Assembly: GCA_029862185.1 (NCBI GenBank)
Contig: JAOTXX010000002.1
Coordinates: forward strand, 1-64,000
Length of the DNA stretch: 64,000 nt
Direction of reading: 5' to 3'
From: Myxococcales bacterium
Lineage (GTDB): Bacteria; Myxococcota_A; Polyangia; Polyangiales; Houyiibacteriaceae
Below are positions 9,923-18,651 of the stretch, one piece after another (the stretch's first letter is position 1; every line of letters begins with the position of its first letter). Under the pieces are notes generated by a model, which had not been told where the DNA came from, did no database searches, and worked only from the letters and a program-made list of their open reading frames with translations. The position numbers were made by a program, and so were the translations under genes.

Positions 9923-10630
9923 ATGAAGAACGACATCGAGTATGCCAGCATCGCGGAGGCGGGTTCCCTCACGTTTCTGTTTCATCGCCAGTGGCTTCAT
10001 CTGGCCACGCTCGTGCTCCTCGTCCCGCTCTGCTGGGCGTTCGCAGCGCCAGCGCTGGGCGACGGAGAATGGCTAGGCGTCTCCGATGAACGATGGTTCT
10101 GGGCTTCGGTCATAGCCGCGATCGTTCATCAAGTGATGGTCGCGCTCGTTTTTCGCGCCCAGCTCGGGTGGTCGATCCTCAGCCGCGTGTTCGGCAAGGC
10201 CGATATGATCGTCTGGGGCATCGTATTCATGCCCCTGCTGCTGGCCCGCCCGATCTTGATTCTGGGAGTGGCCATGGCGGACGCGGGCAGCGCCGAACTG
10301 CCTCGTTGGTTCGAGCTCGCGGCCGCGACCGCGCTCATGGTTCCAGCCGTGTACGCGGGGTACTCCGTCGGGCGTTACTTCGGCCTCGATCGCGCGTTGG
10401 GTGGCGACCACTTCCGCCAGCGATACCGAGAGATGCCGATGGTGCGCGAGGGCGCTTTCGCCTGGACGTCGAACGCCATGTATGGGCTCGTCTTCCTAGG
10501 TTTGTGGTCGATCGCCCTCTTCACCGGCTCGTTGGCTGCGCTTGCAGCAGCACTGTTCCAGCACGCGTACATCTGGGTGCACTACTACTGCACCGAGGCC
10601 CCAGACATGGACCTCATCTACAGCGCCTAG
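9923..10630 (+). CDS. Integral membrane phospholipid/isoprenylcysteine-type methyltransferase-like protein
   Basis: Multiple TM segments; C-terminal HFRQRYREMPMVREGAFAWTSNAMYGLVFLGLWSIAL...FQHAYIWVHYYCTEAPDMDLIY resembles PEMT/ICMT family. Confidence 0.6.
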   Translation: MKNDIEYASIAEAGSLTFLFHRQWLHLATLVLLVPLCWAFAAPALGDGEWLGVSDERWFWASVIAAIVHQVMVALVFRAQLGWSILSRVFGKADMIVWGIVFMPLLLARPILILGVAMADAGSAELPRWFELAAATALMVPAVYAGYSVGRYFGLDRALGGDHFRQRYREMPMVREGAFAWTSNAMYGLVFLGLWSIALFTGSLAALAAALFQHAYIWVHYYCTEAPDMDLIYSA

Positions 10631-10651
10631 TTTGCTATCTGCACAGGGTAG

Positions 10652-11215
10652 TCGCGCGCTAGTCGAGGCTGTACCTGGTTCAAAGACCGGATCCTCCCCG
10701 CCACGGCTCACGTCCACGGCCTGATCTACTTCGGGAACAACGGCGGTCTCGTTCGTTCGACAAATAGCCTGCCGTTGGACTATCGCAACCATCCGGGAGA
10801 CTGGACCGGCATCACGCCGTCTGCGGCCGAATACTCGGCGAAGACGTCCATCACGACTTCCAAGGTCTCCGAAATCGAACCGAACGATCGGGCTTGGCCT
10901 CAGTTTGCCGTGCACAAGGGTCTGGTGTACTTGGCCAGAAACACTACCGACGGACCCCAGTTGTGGCGCTGTGATCCCGCCGTGCAAGGCGCGCCCGCAC
11001 CTGCGACTGCCGCGGACTGCGACGCCGACGACTGGACGCTCATTGTCTTCAGGAGCGATGCTACGATGATTTCGGCGTCGAGCGACTTCGAAGGCGGCGC
11101 GGGATGCACGGCTCCGTGCGCCGGCATCGCTGGCAACGGTTTCGGCACACCCGCCACGAACGTGGCGTTCTTCGACGCGAAGTCGCTGAACTTCGCCGGG
11201 ACCGACTTTCTCTAG
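10652..11215 (+). pseudogene. C-terminal fragment of a larger (likely secreted) protein
   Basis: Open frame without start: SRGCTWFKDRILPATAHVHGLIYFGNNGGLVRSTNSLPLDYRNH...GPQLWRCDPAVQGAPAPATAADCDADDW...; coding-like composition begins abruptly after a stop at 10649. Confidence 0.5.
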
Positions 11216-11305
11216 GTGGTGGTCGGCGATGGACTAGCCCCGGTTTCAGTTTACCGCACGCAGAACTAGCGGCAGAAGAGGGTGGTCCGGCGCCAGTGGA
11301 GCTCT

Positions 11306-11361
11306 CTTCGCCCCTTGGGACCATTCTGAGAGCCCAGGCGCAGAACCGATCGTACTGCCGC
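11306..11361 (+). repeat. Possible copy C of the dispersed repeat (more diverged)
   Basis: cttcgccccttgggaccattctgagagcccaggcgcagaaccgat... shares GGGACCATTC and GCGCAGAAC with copies A/B. Confidence 0.35.
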
Positions 11362-11378
11362 TTCGAGATTCCGGGGGT

Positions 11379-12866
11379 TCACTTTTCTCCAGGAGGTTCG
11401 ATTCCAGTGAGGTGGGCGACGAGCTTCCGTATTGCGGCGGTGGCGGCGGCCTGTTCGCGGCCTGCGGCACTCTGCTCCATTTCCTGCTTCAGGGTTTCGA
11501 GCTGCGCCTCTTGCTGAGCGCGGAGTTCCTTTTCCAAGGTCGTGCGCGTGGTATTCACGTGCGGGTTATCGATGCCCGAGATTTCCCGGAGGGTGCGCCA
11601 AAGGTGGAGTCGCTCCGAGCATTGCAGGGTAAGCCTCGTGGAGATGACTTTACGCACGATGCCGCCATCGTTGTCGGCGAGCGAGATGAAAGGAAGCTTC
11701 CCGACGCGCTGTCGTCGCGTGAGCTCCAGGTAATCGGTCAACCCGACCAGATTGCCGTCGTTCGCGGGCGGGTCGCTGAGCTCTCCGACGAGATCCGATT
11801 CGGAGGCGGCGAAGTGGGCAAAGGTGTAGGGCTCTTCGACCTCAACGGCTTGCCCTTGCGAGTCACGAGTCAAGAGGGTGTCGGTGGTCAAAAGCGCATC
11901 GAGCGACGGATTTGAGGAGAGGTCAAAGCACAGGACGAATCGGCTGTCGCGATCCGGATCGTAAGTGCACATTGGAAACGCGCGGGCGTGGACGGCGCGT
12001 TCGGCGCGACTTTGAAACGCAGCCCGGTCCTCGTCTTCCCGCTCACAGAGGACCGAAATCACGGCAGGCCGTGGGGCGGTGAGCCCCTCGAACAGCTGCC
12101 TTTGAAAATCCGACGCGGCCTCGCAGGTTTGGACGAAGTAGACACCGCGCATTGCCAGCGGCAGCGTTTCGATGGTCATCGCGGACGCCACACCGGCGTC
12201 GACCGAAGTGGCGTGCACGTCGCGGAAGCTCGAGCGGAGAGCCGCGACCTTGATCGGCATTCCACTTTGGAGCAGAGACATCACCTTGCACAACCGCGCG
12301 CCACGGTCACCATCGAGACACGCCATCACGACAAAGGGAGGACACGCGCGGAGCTCCGCTGGGCCGAGCTGGCGCCAGGTGAAGTCCGCAAAGGCCGCGT
12401 CGTGGATTTCAGGGTCGTACTTGGCGCGGAGCTCGAGTTGAGCGATGCGCAGGGCTCGAAAAGCGCCGGCGATCCGATCAAAATGTTCCTCGGCGAGCTT
12501 CAGGATTTCGCGCTCCTCGTTCTCGATCTCCGTTGAGACCGAATCGAGCGGACGGGTCGACCAGGCCTCCTTCATCTCGTCGAGCCCAGCGATGAGCTCC
12601 TCGACGCGATGGAGCCGGGCCGGCGTCATCGCACGCGAGCGCGTGCTACCGCCGAGCAGGCGCGACAAGGAACCGATGTCCATGTTCGTCGCCGCAATGG
12701 GCCCCAACGCGCGCTCGAGCTGTTCGCGATCGTGCCCATGCCGATGGTACTCGTCGAGACGGACGAGCTCCGTCAGCTCACGGATGCTCTCTTCAAAAGC
12801 GTCCTCGAGGGCGACGCCATCGTGACGCCAAACATCTTCGACGGATTGCAGGACCTGCTTTTTCAT
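11379..12866 (-). CDS. Third protein of a 2-oxoacid:ferredoxin oxidoreductase operon; degenerate PFOR/NifJ-type TPP-domain-like protein
   Basis: 15-nt spacing to upstream beta subunit; PFVVMACLDGDRGARLCKVMSLLQSGMPIKVAALRSSFRDVHATSVDAG...RAVHARAFPMCTYDPDRDSRFVLCFDLSSNPS resembles C-terminal region of large PFORs. Confidence 0.6.
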   Translation of the reverse strand: MKKQVLQSVEDVWRHDGVALEDAFEESIRELTELVRLDEYHRHGHDREQLERALGPIAATNMDIGSLSRLLGGSTRSRAMTPARLHRVEELIAGLDEMKEAWSTRPLDSVSTEIENEEREILKLAEEHFDRIAGAFRALRIAQLELRAKYDPEIHDAAFADFTWRQLGPAELRACPPFVVMACLDGDRGARLCKVMSLLQSGMPIKVAALRSSFRDVHATSVDAGVASAMTIETLPLAMRGVYFVQTCEAASDFQRQLFEGLTAPRPAVISVLCEREDEDRAAFQSRAERAVHARAFPMCTYDPDRDSRFVLCFDLSSNPSLDALLTTDTLLTRDSQGQAVEVEEPYTFAHFAASESDLVGELSDPPANDGNLVGLTDYLELTRRQRVGKLPFISLADNDGGIVRKVISTRLTLQCSERLHLWRTLREISGIDNPHVNTTRTTLEKELRAQQEAQLETLKQEMEQSAAGREQAAATAAIRKLVAHLTGIEPPGEK

Positions 12867-12880
12867 GACGGGTACACGGA

Positions 12881-13837
12881 TTAGCCGGCGGCGTAACGGT
12901 CCATCACGGCGTCGAGACGCTGCAGGAAGGTCCGGTGATCGGGCCGCTCCTGGCGTTGCCATCGAATCTCCTCATAGGAAGGGACCTCGGGGTCTTGATA
13001 AACAAGGCCCATGGGGCAAGGGTCTACAGACACCGCGGCACGTTGAGCCTCGTTAATGTCGCGATGGTTGTGCGCCTGAACGGTGCCGCGTGCGAGGAGC
13101 GAAGGGTGAACCGGGATGCCGTCGTCGTGGTCGAGGAACACCAGCGGGAAGTGCACCCCGCCCTCGCCAAACGCTTTGGGCATGAACACCGGGCAACGCT
13201 GGAGGATTCGGACGAAGGAAAGACCATGATGCTCCCAAGCCTTTTCGATCGTCTCGTCGAGATGCGCGGGGAGCCAGGTCGCGGTTTGGGCGACGAAGGA
13301 AATATTGGTCATCCCCATCACAGTGCTCAGAGGGTTCATCGGCTTGAGGTAAGTGCCCCGCGGCGTGGTGTTGGTTTTCCATCCGTCGGGCGTCGTGGGT
13401 GAGACCTGCATCTTGGTGAGGGCATACACCTCGTTGTCGAGTACCAGCACGACCGCGTTGATGTTGTATCGGATCGCGTGCAGCCAATGGTTGCCGCCAA
13501 TACTGAAACAGTCCCCGTCCCCCATGATGACGATGACGGGAAGCTCGGGACGCGAGAGGCGCACGCCCGTCGCGATCGGCAATGCGCGCCCGTGGATGCC
13601 GTGAAAGCCGTAGGTCTTGAGATAGTGGGGGAGGCGGCTCGAACAGCCGATGCCGGAGACCGAGACGACGTTCTCCGGATCCAAATTGTTCTTGCGCAGC
13701 ACGCGCTGGAGCCCTGCGAGCACGCCATGGTCGCCGCATCCGCTGCACCAGCGGGGTCGCTCGGATTCATAGTCGTCGAGGGTGTGCGCTTCACTCGCAT
13801 GGCTCTCCATGAGGCACAAATCCGTAAGCGTAGACAT
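12881..13837 (-). CDS. korB: 2-oxoacid:ferredoxin oxidoreductase subunit beta
   Basis: PRWCSGCGDHGVLAGLQRVL, GIGCSSRLPHYLKTYGFHGIHGRALPIATGV, VIMGDGDCFSIGGNH, DNEVYALTKMQVSPTT. Confidence 0.93.
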   Translation of the reverse strand: MSTLTDLCLMESHASEAHTLDDYESERPRWCSGCGDHGVLAGLQRVLRKNNLDPENVVSVSGIGCSSRLPHYLKTYGFHGIHGRALPIATGVRLSRPELPVIVIMGDGDCFSIGGNHWLHAIRYNINAVVLVLDNEVYALTKMQVSPTTPDGWKTNTTPRGTYLKPMNPLSTVMGMTNISFVAQTATWLPAHLDETIEKAWEHHGLSFVRILQRCPVFMPKAFGEGGVHFPLVFLDHDDGIPVHPSLLARGTVQAHNHRDINEAQRAAVSVDPCPMGLVYQDPEVPSYEEIRWQRQERPDHRTFLQRLDAVMDRYAAG

Positions 13838-13839
13838 CG

Positions 13840-15780
13840 TCAGTGGACTCCTTTGCCTGCAGCGAGCGCCGGAGCCGAGCTCGCGACTCCCGGTCGGTCG
13901 GCGAGGATGCGTTTGACTTCCTCGAGGATCTCAACCGGCATGTAGGGGCGGCCCGGGACCCTTGCAATGCAGTCGATGTCCTGCAGGGTGGCGGCGCGCA
14001 GGATCCACGCCAACTGGCCATAGCGACGATTCTCATTGGTAATCAGCGGGTCATTCCAGTCGTCGCTGTAGTTGAGCTCCACCGTGATGATCTGGCGAAA
14101 GCGCGCGAAGATCTCAAGCAGGCCCGGGGGCAAGGGACTGAGGAACTGAATGTGCAACGAAGAAACCGAGAGGCCTTCGCTGCGCGCCACGTCGACGGCT
14201 TCCTCGATGGCGCCCCGCGTGCTGCCCCAACCCACGAGCAGCAGGTCGCCTTGGGGCGCTCCGTGCACGCTCGGTGGATTCAGGGTTTTCTGCAATGCGG
14301 CGAGCTTCCGGCTGCGCATCGCGTGGCCGCGCTGGTTGCTCTCGGCGTCGTAACGGGCCTTTCCATTGCGGTCGTGGTTGAGCGAGGTCGTCACGCCCAT
14401 GCCATCCGGCTGTCCGGGGAGTAGGCGCTGCGAAAGGCCCGTCGTCGGATCCCAATCATAGGGCAGGGCTCCGGGCGCCACTGGGCTGAGGTCGAGCGGA
14501 GGCCTCCGTGGCGTCTGGGAAACATCGGGGCGATTGAAGAGCTGCTGGCCGGTCGCCAGGTTGGCATCGGACAGAACGATGACGAGCATGCGAAATTCTT
14601 CGGCGATCTTTCGTGCGATCGACAGAATATAATAGCACTCTTCGATGGTGCTTGGTGCGATCACGACCTTGGGGGCGTCCCCGGGAGCGCCGTAAATCGC
14701 ATGAAGCAGATCCGACTGCTCGATCTTGGTCGGCAAGCCGGTGCTGGGTCCGCCGCGTTGAACATCCACGATGACGAGGGGTGTCTCGGTCATCACGGCC
14801 AAGCCCTGGAACTCGGTTTTCAAGGCCATGCCGGGTCCCGAGGTGATCGTCAGGGCGGTCTTTCCGGCGTACGAGGCCCCGAGCGCCACCCCGATGGCGG
14901 CGATCTCGTCTTCGGCCTGATGCACGAAGCCACCAAAATCTTCGAAGATTTCGGACAGGGCGTGCGAAGCGGAAGTCGCCGGTGTGATCGGGTACATCGA
15001 ACAGATTTCGAACCCCGCAGAGACAGCGCCAAGCGCGAGGGCGGTGTTACCGTTCATCGCCACTTTTGCCACGTCGCTTGGATGCGCTTCGATTTCGAAG
15101 CATCGATCGAAGTGCGTAACTCCATATTGATGACCCGCGGCTGCGAGTCTCACCGCCAGCTCGATCACCCTGCGGTCTTTGGCCTTGAAGATGTCACGAA
15201 TGACATCGTCGAGCAGGTCCAGGTCCTTGCTGTAGAGGGCGCACAAGATGCCGACCGCAAACATGTTCTTGCCCTGTTGCGCATCTTCGGCGTGACGGAG
15301 GGTTTCCTTTGCGAGCGGGACCTCGACGATCGTCGCGCCGCGTGAACGAAACTCGTCGAGCACCTCGCGGTAGGACAGGCGATACTTCTCGTCCTCGTGC
15401 GTTGCCCAATGATCGTCGATCAGCACGAGGACGTCGTCGGCGAGACTTCCTGCTTCGAGGCGGGAGAGCAGGGCCATTTCGTTGAAGGCCAGCACCACGT
15501 TTGCGCGGTTGCCCGCATTGGTGACCCGGGCGCGCTCGGCCAGGCGAATTCGGTTGCCGCTGGCGCTTCCAGTCGTGTGAGGCGGGGGCCGGATTTCGGA
15601 GGGTATGATCTCCACGGTCCAAAGGCCGTTGCCTGATTTCGCGCAGAGTTGGGCAAACGCAAGGGCTGCTTTTTGCGCACCTTCGCCTGCGTCGCTGACG
15701 ATTTCGACGATGTGCTCCGGGAGACGCAACGGACGGGGACCGCTCATGGGTTCTTCTTTTGAATCTTCGAGATCTATCAC
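13840..15780 (-). CDS. korA: 2-oxoacid:acceptor oxidoreductase subunit alpha (gamma-alpha fusion)
   Basis: AMNGNTALALGAVSAGFEICSMYPITPATSASHALSE, TSGPGMALKTEFQGLAVMTETPLVIVDVQRGGPSTGLPTK; GTG at 15780 overlaps previous stop, MSGPRP at 15747 is an alternative start. Confidence 0.93.
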   Translation of the reverse strand: MIDLEDSKEEPMSGPRPLRLPEHIVEIVSDAGEGAQKAALAFAQLCAKSGNGLWTVEIIPSEIRPPPHTTGSASGNRIRLAERARVTNAGNRANVVLAFNEMALLSRLEAGSLADDVLVLIDDHWATHEDEKYRLSYREVLDEFRSRGATIVEVPLAKETLRHAEDAQQGKNMFAVGILCALYSKDLDLLDDVIRDIFKAKDRRVIELAVRLAAAGHQYGVTHFDRCFEIEAHPSDVAKVAMNGNTALALGAVSAGFEICSMYPITPATSASHALSEIFEDFGGFVHQAEDEIAAIGVALGASYAGKTALTITSGPGMALKTEFQGLAVMTETPLVIVDVQRGGPSTGLPTKIEQSDLLHAIYGAPGDAPKVVIAPSTIEECYYILSIARKIAEEFRMLVIVLSDANLATGQQLFNRPDVSQTPRRPPLDLSPVAPGALPYDWDPTTGLSQRLLPGQPDGMGVTTSLNHDRNGKARYDAESNQRGHAMRSRKLAALQKTLNPPSVHGAPQGDLLLVGWGSTRGAIEEAVDVARSEGLSVSSLHIQFLSPLPPGLLEIFARFRQIITVELNYSDDWNDPLITNENRRYGQLAWILRAATLQDIDCIARVPGRPYMPVEILEEVKRILADRPGVASSAPALAAGKGVH

Positions 15781-16478
15781 GACCCCTGCGGGCCGAGCAA
15801 TCCTTCACGGGGTTTGTCTGCGATTGGCGCAGCCCAGGCGATCGCAGGAACGAGGCCTCCGTAGTAAAGGACGTTCGGGAGCACGCGCAACAGGAAACCG
15901 ACATCCTCGCCGGTCGTTAGAATGACCGCGTCGGCTACGGCCCACAGCGCGTAGTAAGCGATCACGAATCTGGTCACCCGCTGTGTCCACTTCAGCGGAC
16001 CGCTGCGGCGGGGCAGATACACGCGGGCCAGGCCGATCGATAGCAAGACGAACAGCGCCTCGTAGACGAAGAAAAGGACGCGAGGCTCGTTCGGGCCCAA
16101 CGCGAAAACGATGAGCTGCGATCCCGTTGGCACCAGGAGCGTCCAGGCAGACGCGCGCATCCACGCACCCGGGCTCGTCGCGACGGTCCCGTCTGGTTTC
16201 GCGCTCTCGATGAAGAGGAAGAAACGAAAATCCCCGATCAAAACGAAAGCCAGCGGCACGAACGAGGCTGCGGCGCCGGTCAGCGGACCGATGCCAGGAA
16301 CATCATTGGCGGTTAGCCAGGCATCGAGGAGCGAGATAGTCGCAAGCGCAACGCAATAGCGGCGCACCGTGGCCGACAGGCTGGGCCGTGACAGCGCCAG
16401 CAACAGCCCGAAGATCGCGCCCGCCCAGAGCAGCAGCGGATGCTGAAGGAACGAATCGTAAAACTCGGCGTAGCTCAC
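15777..16478 (-). CDS. Multi-pass membrane protein of unknown function
   Basis: 233 aa; about 7 hydrophobic segments; 4-bp overlaps with both neighbours. Confidence 0.7.
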   Translation of the reverse strand: MSYAEFYDSFLQHPLLLWAGAIFGLLLALSRPSLSATVRRYCVALATISLLDAWLTANDVPGIGPLTGAAASFVPLAFVLIGDFRFFLFIESAKPDGTVATSPGAWMRASAWTLLVPTGSQLIVFALGPNEPRVLFFVYEALFVLLSIGLARVYLPRRSGPLKWTQRVTRFVIAYYALWAVADAVILTTGEDVGFLLRVLPNVLYYGGLVPAIAWAAPIADKPREGLLGPQGS

Positions 16479-17446
16479 GGCGCGCCTGGCTCGATTTTGT
16501 GGGACGCCATCGCGCCGAGATAGGCAACGATCTCATCGATGATCCGCGTCCGGTCGGGCAAGTCCGGGTTCAATGGAGGCATCCTGGGCGCAATGCGCAT
16601 GAGGGTCGGATCATCGATCCACTTCCGGAGCCACTCTTCCTTCAGGTACTCGGTTGGATTGGCCGGGTAGTTCAGCTCCGGGCCAATCGCGCCCCCACGC
16701 CCGTTGATCGCGTGACACTTGGAGCAGTGAGCCACAAAGGCATCGAACCCAGCCTGCACCTGCGAGGATGAATGGGCTGGTGGCGCCATCTCCTGGAAGC
16801 GCGATCGAAACGATACGAGGTCGATGCGAATGACTTGGTACGGCCAACCGTAATCGCCTTCAGTCCGCACCCGGGCATTGTCCAGGTTCTCCCAGATGAC
16901 GTAGAACGGGCGCAGGTCGATCCGCCGTCTCGTGCCCTCTTCGTCTTTGAGGATCGTGAACCCCACGTCGCCGGGCCGATCGATCGCGAGAAACGCCTGG
17001 TGCTCCAAGATGCGTCTCACAGGAATCGTGGGCTCGTAGCCGTCGCGACAGCCAAAGAGAATCGCTTCCTTCGTTCGCCAAGAGGGCCCGTACGCTTCGT
17101 CGAGCACCCGCTCGAGCGGAACTGCGGTGAACACCGCGTTCGCGCGCTCGTAGGGTTCGAACACCTCGAGGCGCAGAGGCTTCAGGTTCTTCATCAGCTC
17201 GTCAGCTGTCAGCAACTTCACCGGCTTCGACTCGATCAGGAAATCGATCGAGCCCGCGCCTGGGTCTTCGCCGGGGGACGTTGCGACTTCAGCGGGCTCC
17301 CCTCGTGGCGCCGACTCCAGCTCAGTGCGGCTACAACCCAGCAAGCTGCAGGCGCCAAACGCGATCACGACGGCCACCATTGCTGCTGCGCCACTCGGCC
17401 CTGCTGTTCTCACCGTGCTCTCATCGCGCCGATCGGCGAGCCTCAT
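16475..17446 (-). CDS. Cytochrome c lipoprotein with N-terminal sulfite-oxidase-like (molybdopterin-domain-like) region
   Basis: lipobox FGACSLLGC; CSKCH heme site, downstream M ligand candidates; IPVRRILEHQAFLAI / FTAVPLERVLDEAYG / FGCRDGYEPTIPV resemble SUOX-like fold. Confidence 0.7.
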   Translation of the reverse strand: MRLADRRDESTVRTAGPSGAAAMVAVVIAFGACSLLGCSRTELESAPRGEPAEVATSPGEDPGAGSIDFLIESKPVKLLTADELMKNLKPLRLEVFEPYERANAVFTAVPLERVLDEAYGPSWRTKEAILFGCRDGYEPTIPVRRILEHQAFLAIDRPGDVGFTILKDEEGTRRRIDLRPFYVIWENLDNARVRTEGDYGWPYQVIRIDLVSFRSRFQEMAPPAHSSSQVQAGFDAFVAHCSKCHAINGRGGAIGPELNYPANPTEYLKEEWLRKWIDDPTLMRIAPRMPPLNPDLPDRTRIIDEIVAYLGAMASHKIEPGAP

Positions 17447-17964
17447 GCACCCTGGTCGCGGAGGCATCCGAGTGCGATCTCGGTGCGTGTGACCGAGGCG
17501 GCGCTTTGCGGACCGCGACTCAGCATGCAGAGGTGCCGCGCCTCCGATTGCACGAGAACGCCTTGCGCATGGCCCGATTGCATCAACTCCTGCGCGATGT
17601 CGCGCACGAGGTCTTCCTGAATCTGGAAACGGCGCGCGTAGGCGTCGACCAGCCGAGGCAGCTTGCCGAGCCCCAGAATGCGATCCCCAGGCACGTAGCG
17701 GATGCTGACATGTCCATAGAACGGAAGGAAGTGGTGGGCGCAGATCGAATAGAACGCGATGTCCTGGACCTCTACAGCGCTTCGGGGCTCGTCCGACCCG
17801 ACCAACCGTGTCGTTTTCAAAATCGTCGACGGGTCGAGCACGTAGCCGCTTAGCAGCTCCTTGTAGCAACGCGCGATGCGATCCTCCGCGTCGGGGCTGT
17901 CGAACCAGCCCAAAGCCCGCGGGTCGTCGGTGATGTGTTCGGTCAGCCAGTCTGTGAGTTTCAA
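17443..17964 (-). CDS. folE: GTP cyclohydrolase I
   Basis: DIAFYSICAHHFLPFYGHVSIRYVPGDRILGLGKLPRLVDAYARRFQIQEDLVRDIAQEL...ARHLCMLSRG. Confidence 0.93.
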   Translation of the reverse strand: MKLTDWLTEHITDDPRALGWFDSPDAEDRIARCYKELLSGYVLDPSTILKTTRLVGSDEPRSAVEVQDIAFYSICAHHFLPFYGHVSIRYVPGDRILGLGKLPRLVDAYARRFQIQEDLVRDIAQELMQSGHAQGVLVQSEARHLCMLSRGPQSAASVTRTEIALGCLRDQGA

Positions 17965-18605
17965 GGCGTTCTCCTAAGCGAGCGTTCGAGCCAAGACCAA
18001 AGTCCGATGCGATCCAAGAGCGGGTTCATCCAGCCCGTGCTGATGCAATACCCCGAATCGTGGGGTGCCCGATGATGGCACGCATGCTCGTCCGGGCGCA
18101 AAGCGAGACCCGCACGCTGAAGAAATCGCGCCAGCCTCGGAGCGCGCGACATGTGCGCCCATTTGTGAACCTGATTGGACCACGACCCGACGGCGGCCAT
18201 CGTCCAAACGACGGCCACGGCAGCGGCGCCGAGCCCGGACTGAACGCTCGGCGCCAACAAGGCCAGCACCGCCAAGGCAAGCGCGGAGAAAAAGCAAGGC
18301 TCACCGTTCGTCTCGACCCAGTCGTGCTCGACCATCTGCCTCGGATCGACGTGATGCTCTCGAAACGCACGGATGAGGAGCGGGCCGAGGACCGGTGTGG
18401 CGGCGTCTCCGAACCGGTCGCAAGCCCAGTGCACGACTCCGCTCAGCACGTCGATCGTGGCCACGCCGAGGGGGAGGGCGATCAGCACGGCCAGCCACCA
18501 GCCATCGGTCACGAAGCGAGCGAGGTTCGAGCCCACCCACACCGTCAGGATGATCGAAGCCAGAATCGATGCGGCCAAGACCGCGCGCCGTGTTCGGTGC
18601 ACCAT
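17961..18605 (-). CDS. carF: CarF/TMEM189 (PEDS1)-type plasmanylethanolamine desaturase
   Basis: DVLSGVVHWACDRFG, REHHVDPRQMVEHDWVETNGE, QVHKWAHM, HACHHRAPHDSGYCISTGWMN: the Kua/CarF histidine motif set. Confidence 0.9.
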   Translation of the reverse strand: MVHRTRRAVLAASILASIILTVWVGSNLARFVTDGWWLAVLIALPLGVATIDVLSGVVHWACDRFGDAATPVLGPLLIRAFREHHVDPRQMVEHDWVETNGEPCFFSALALAVLALLAPSVQSGLGAAAVAVVWTMAAVGSWSNQVHKWAHMSRAPRLARFLQRAGLALRPDEHACHHRAPHDSGYCISTGWMNPLLDRIGLWSWLERSLRRTP

Positions 18606-18651
18606 GCGTGGTGGAACTCTAGAGTCGCTCCTGCTCGAACGCCATGAGGCT

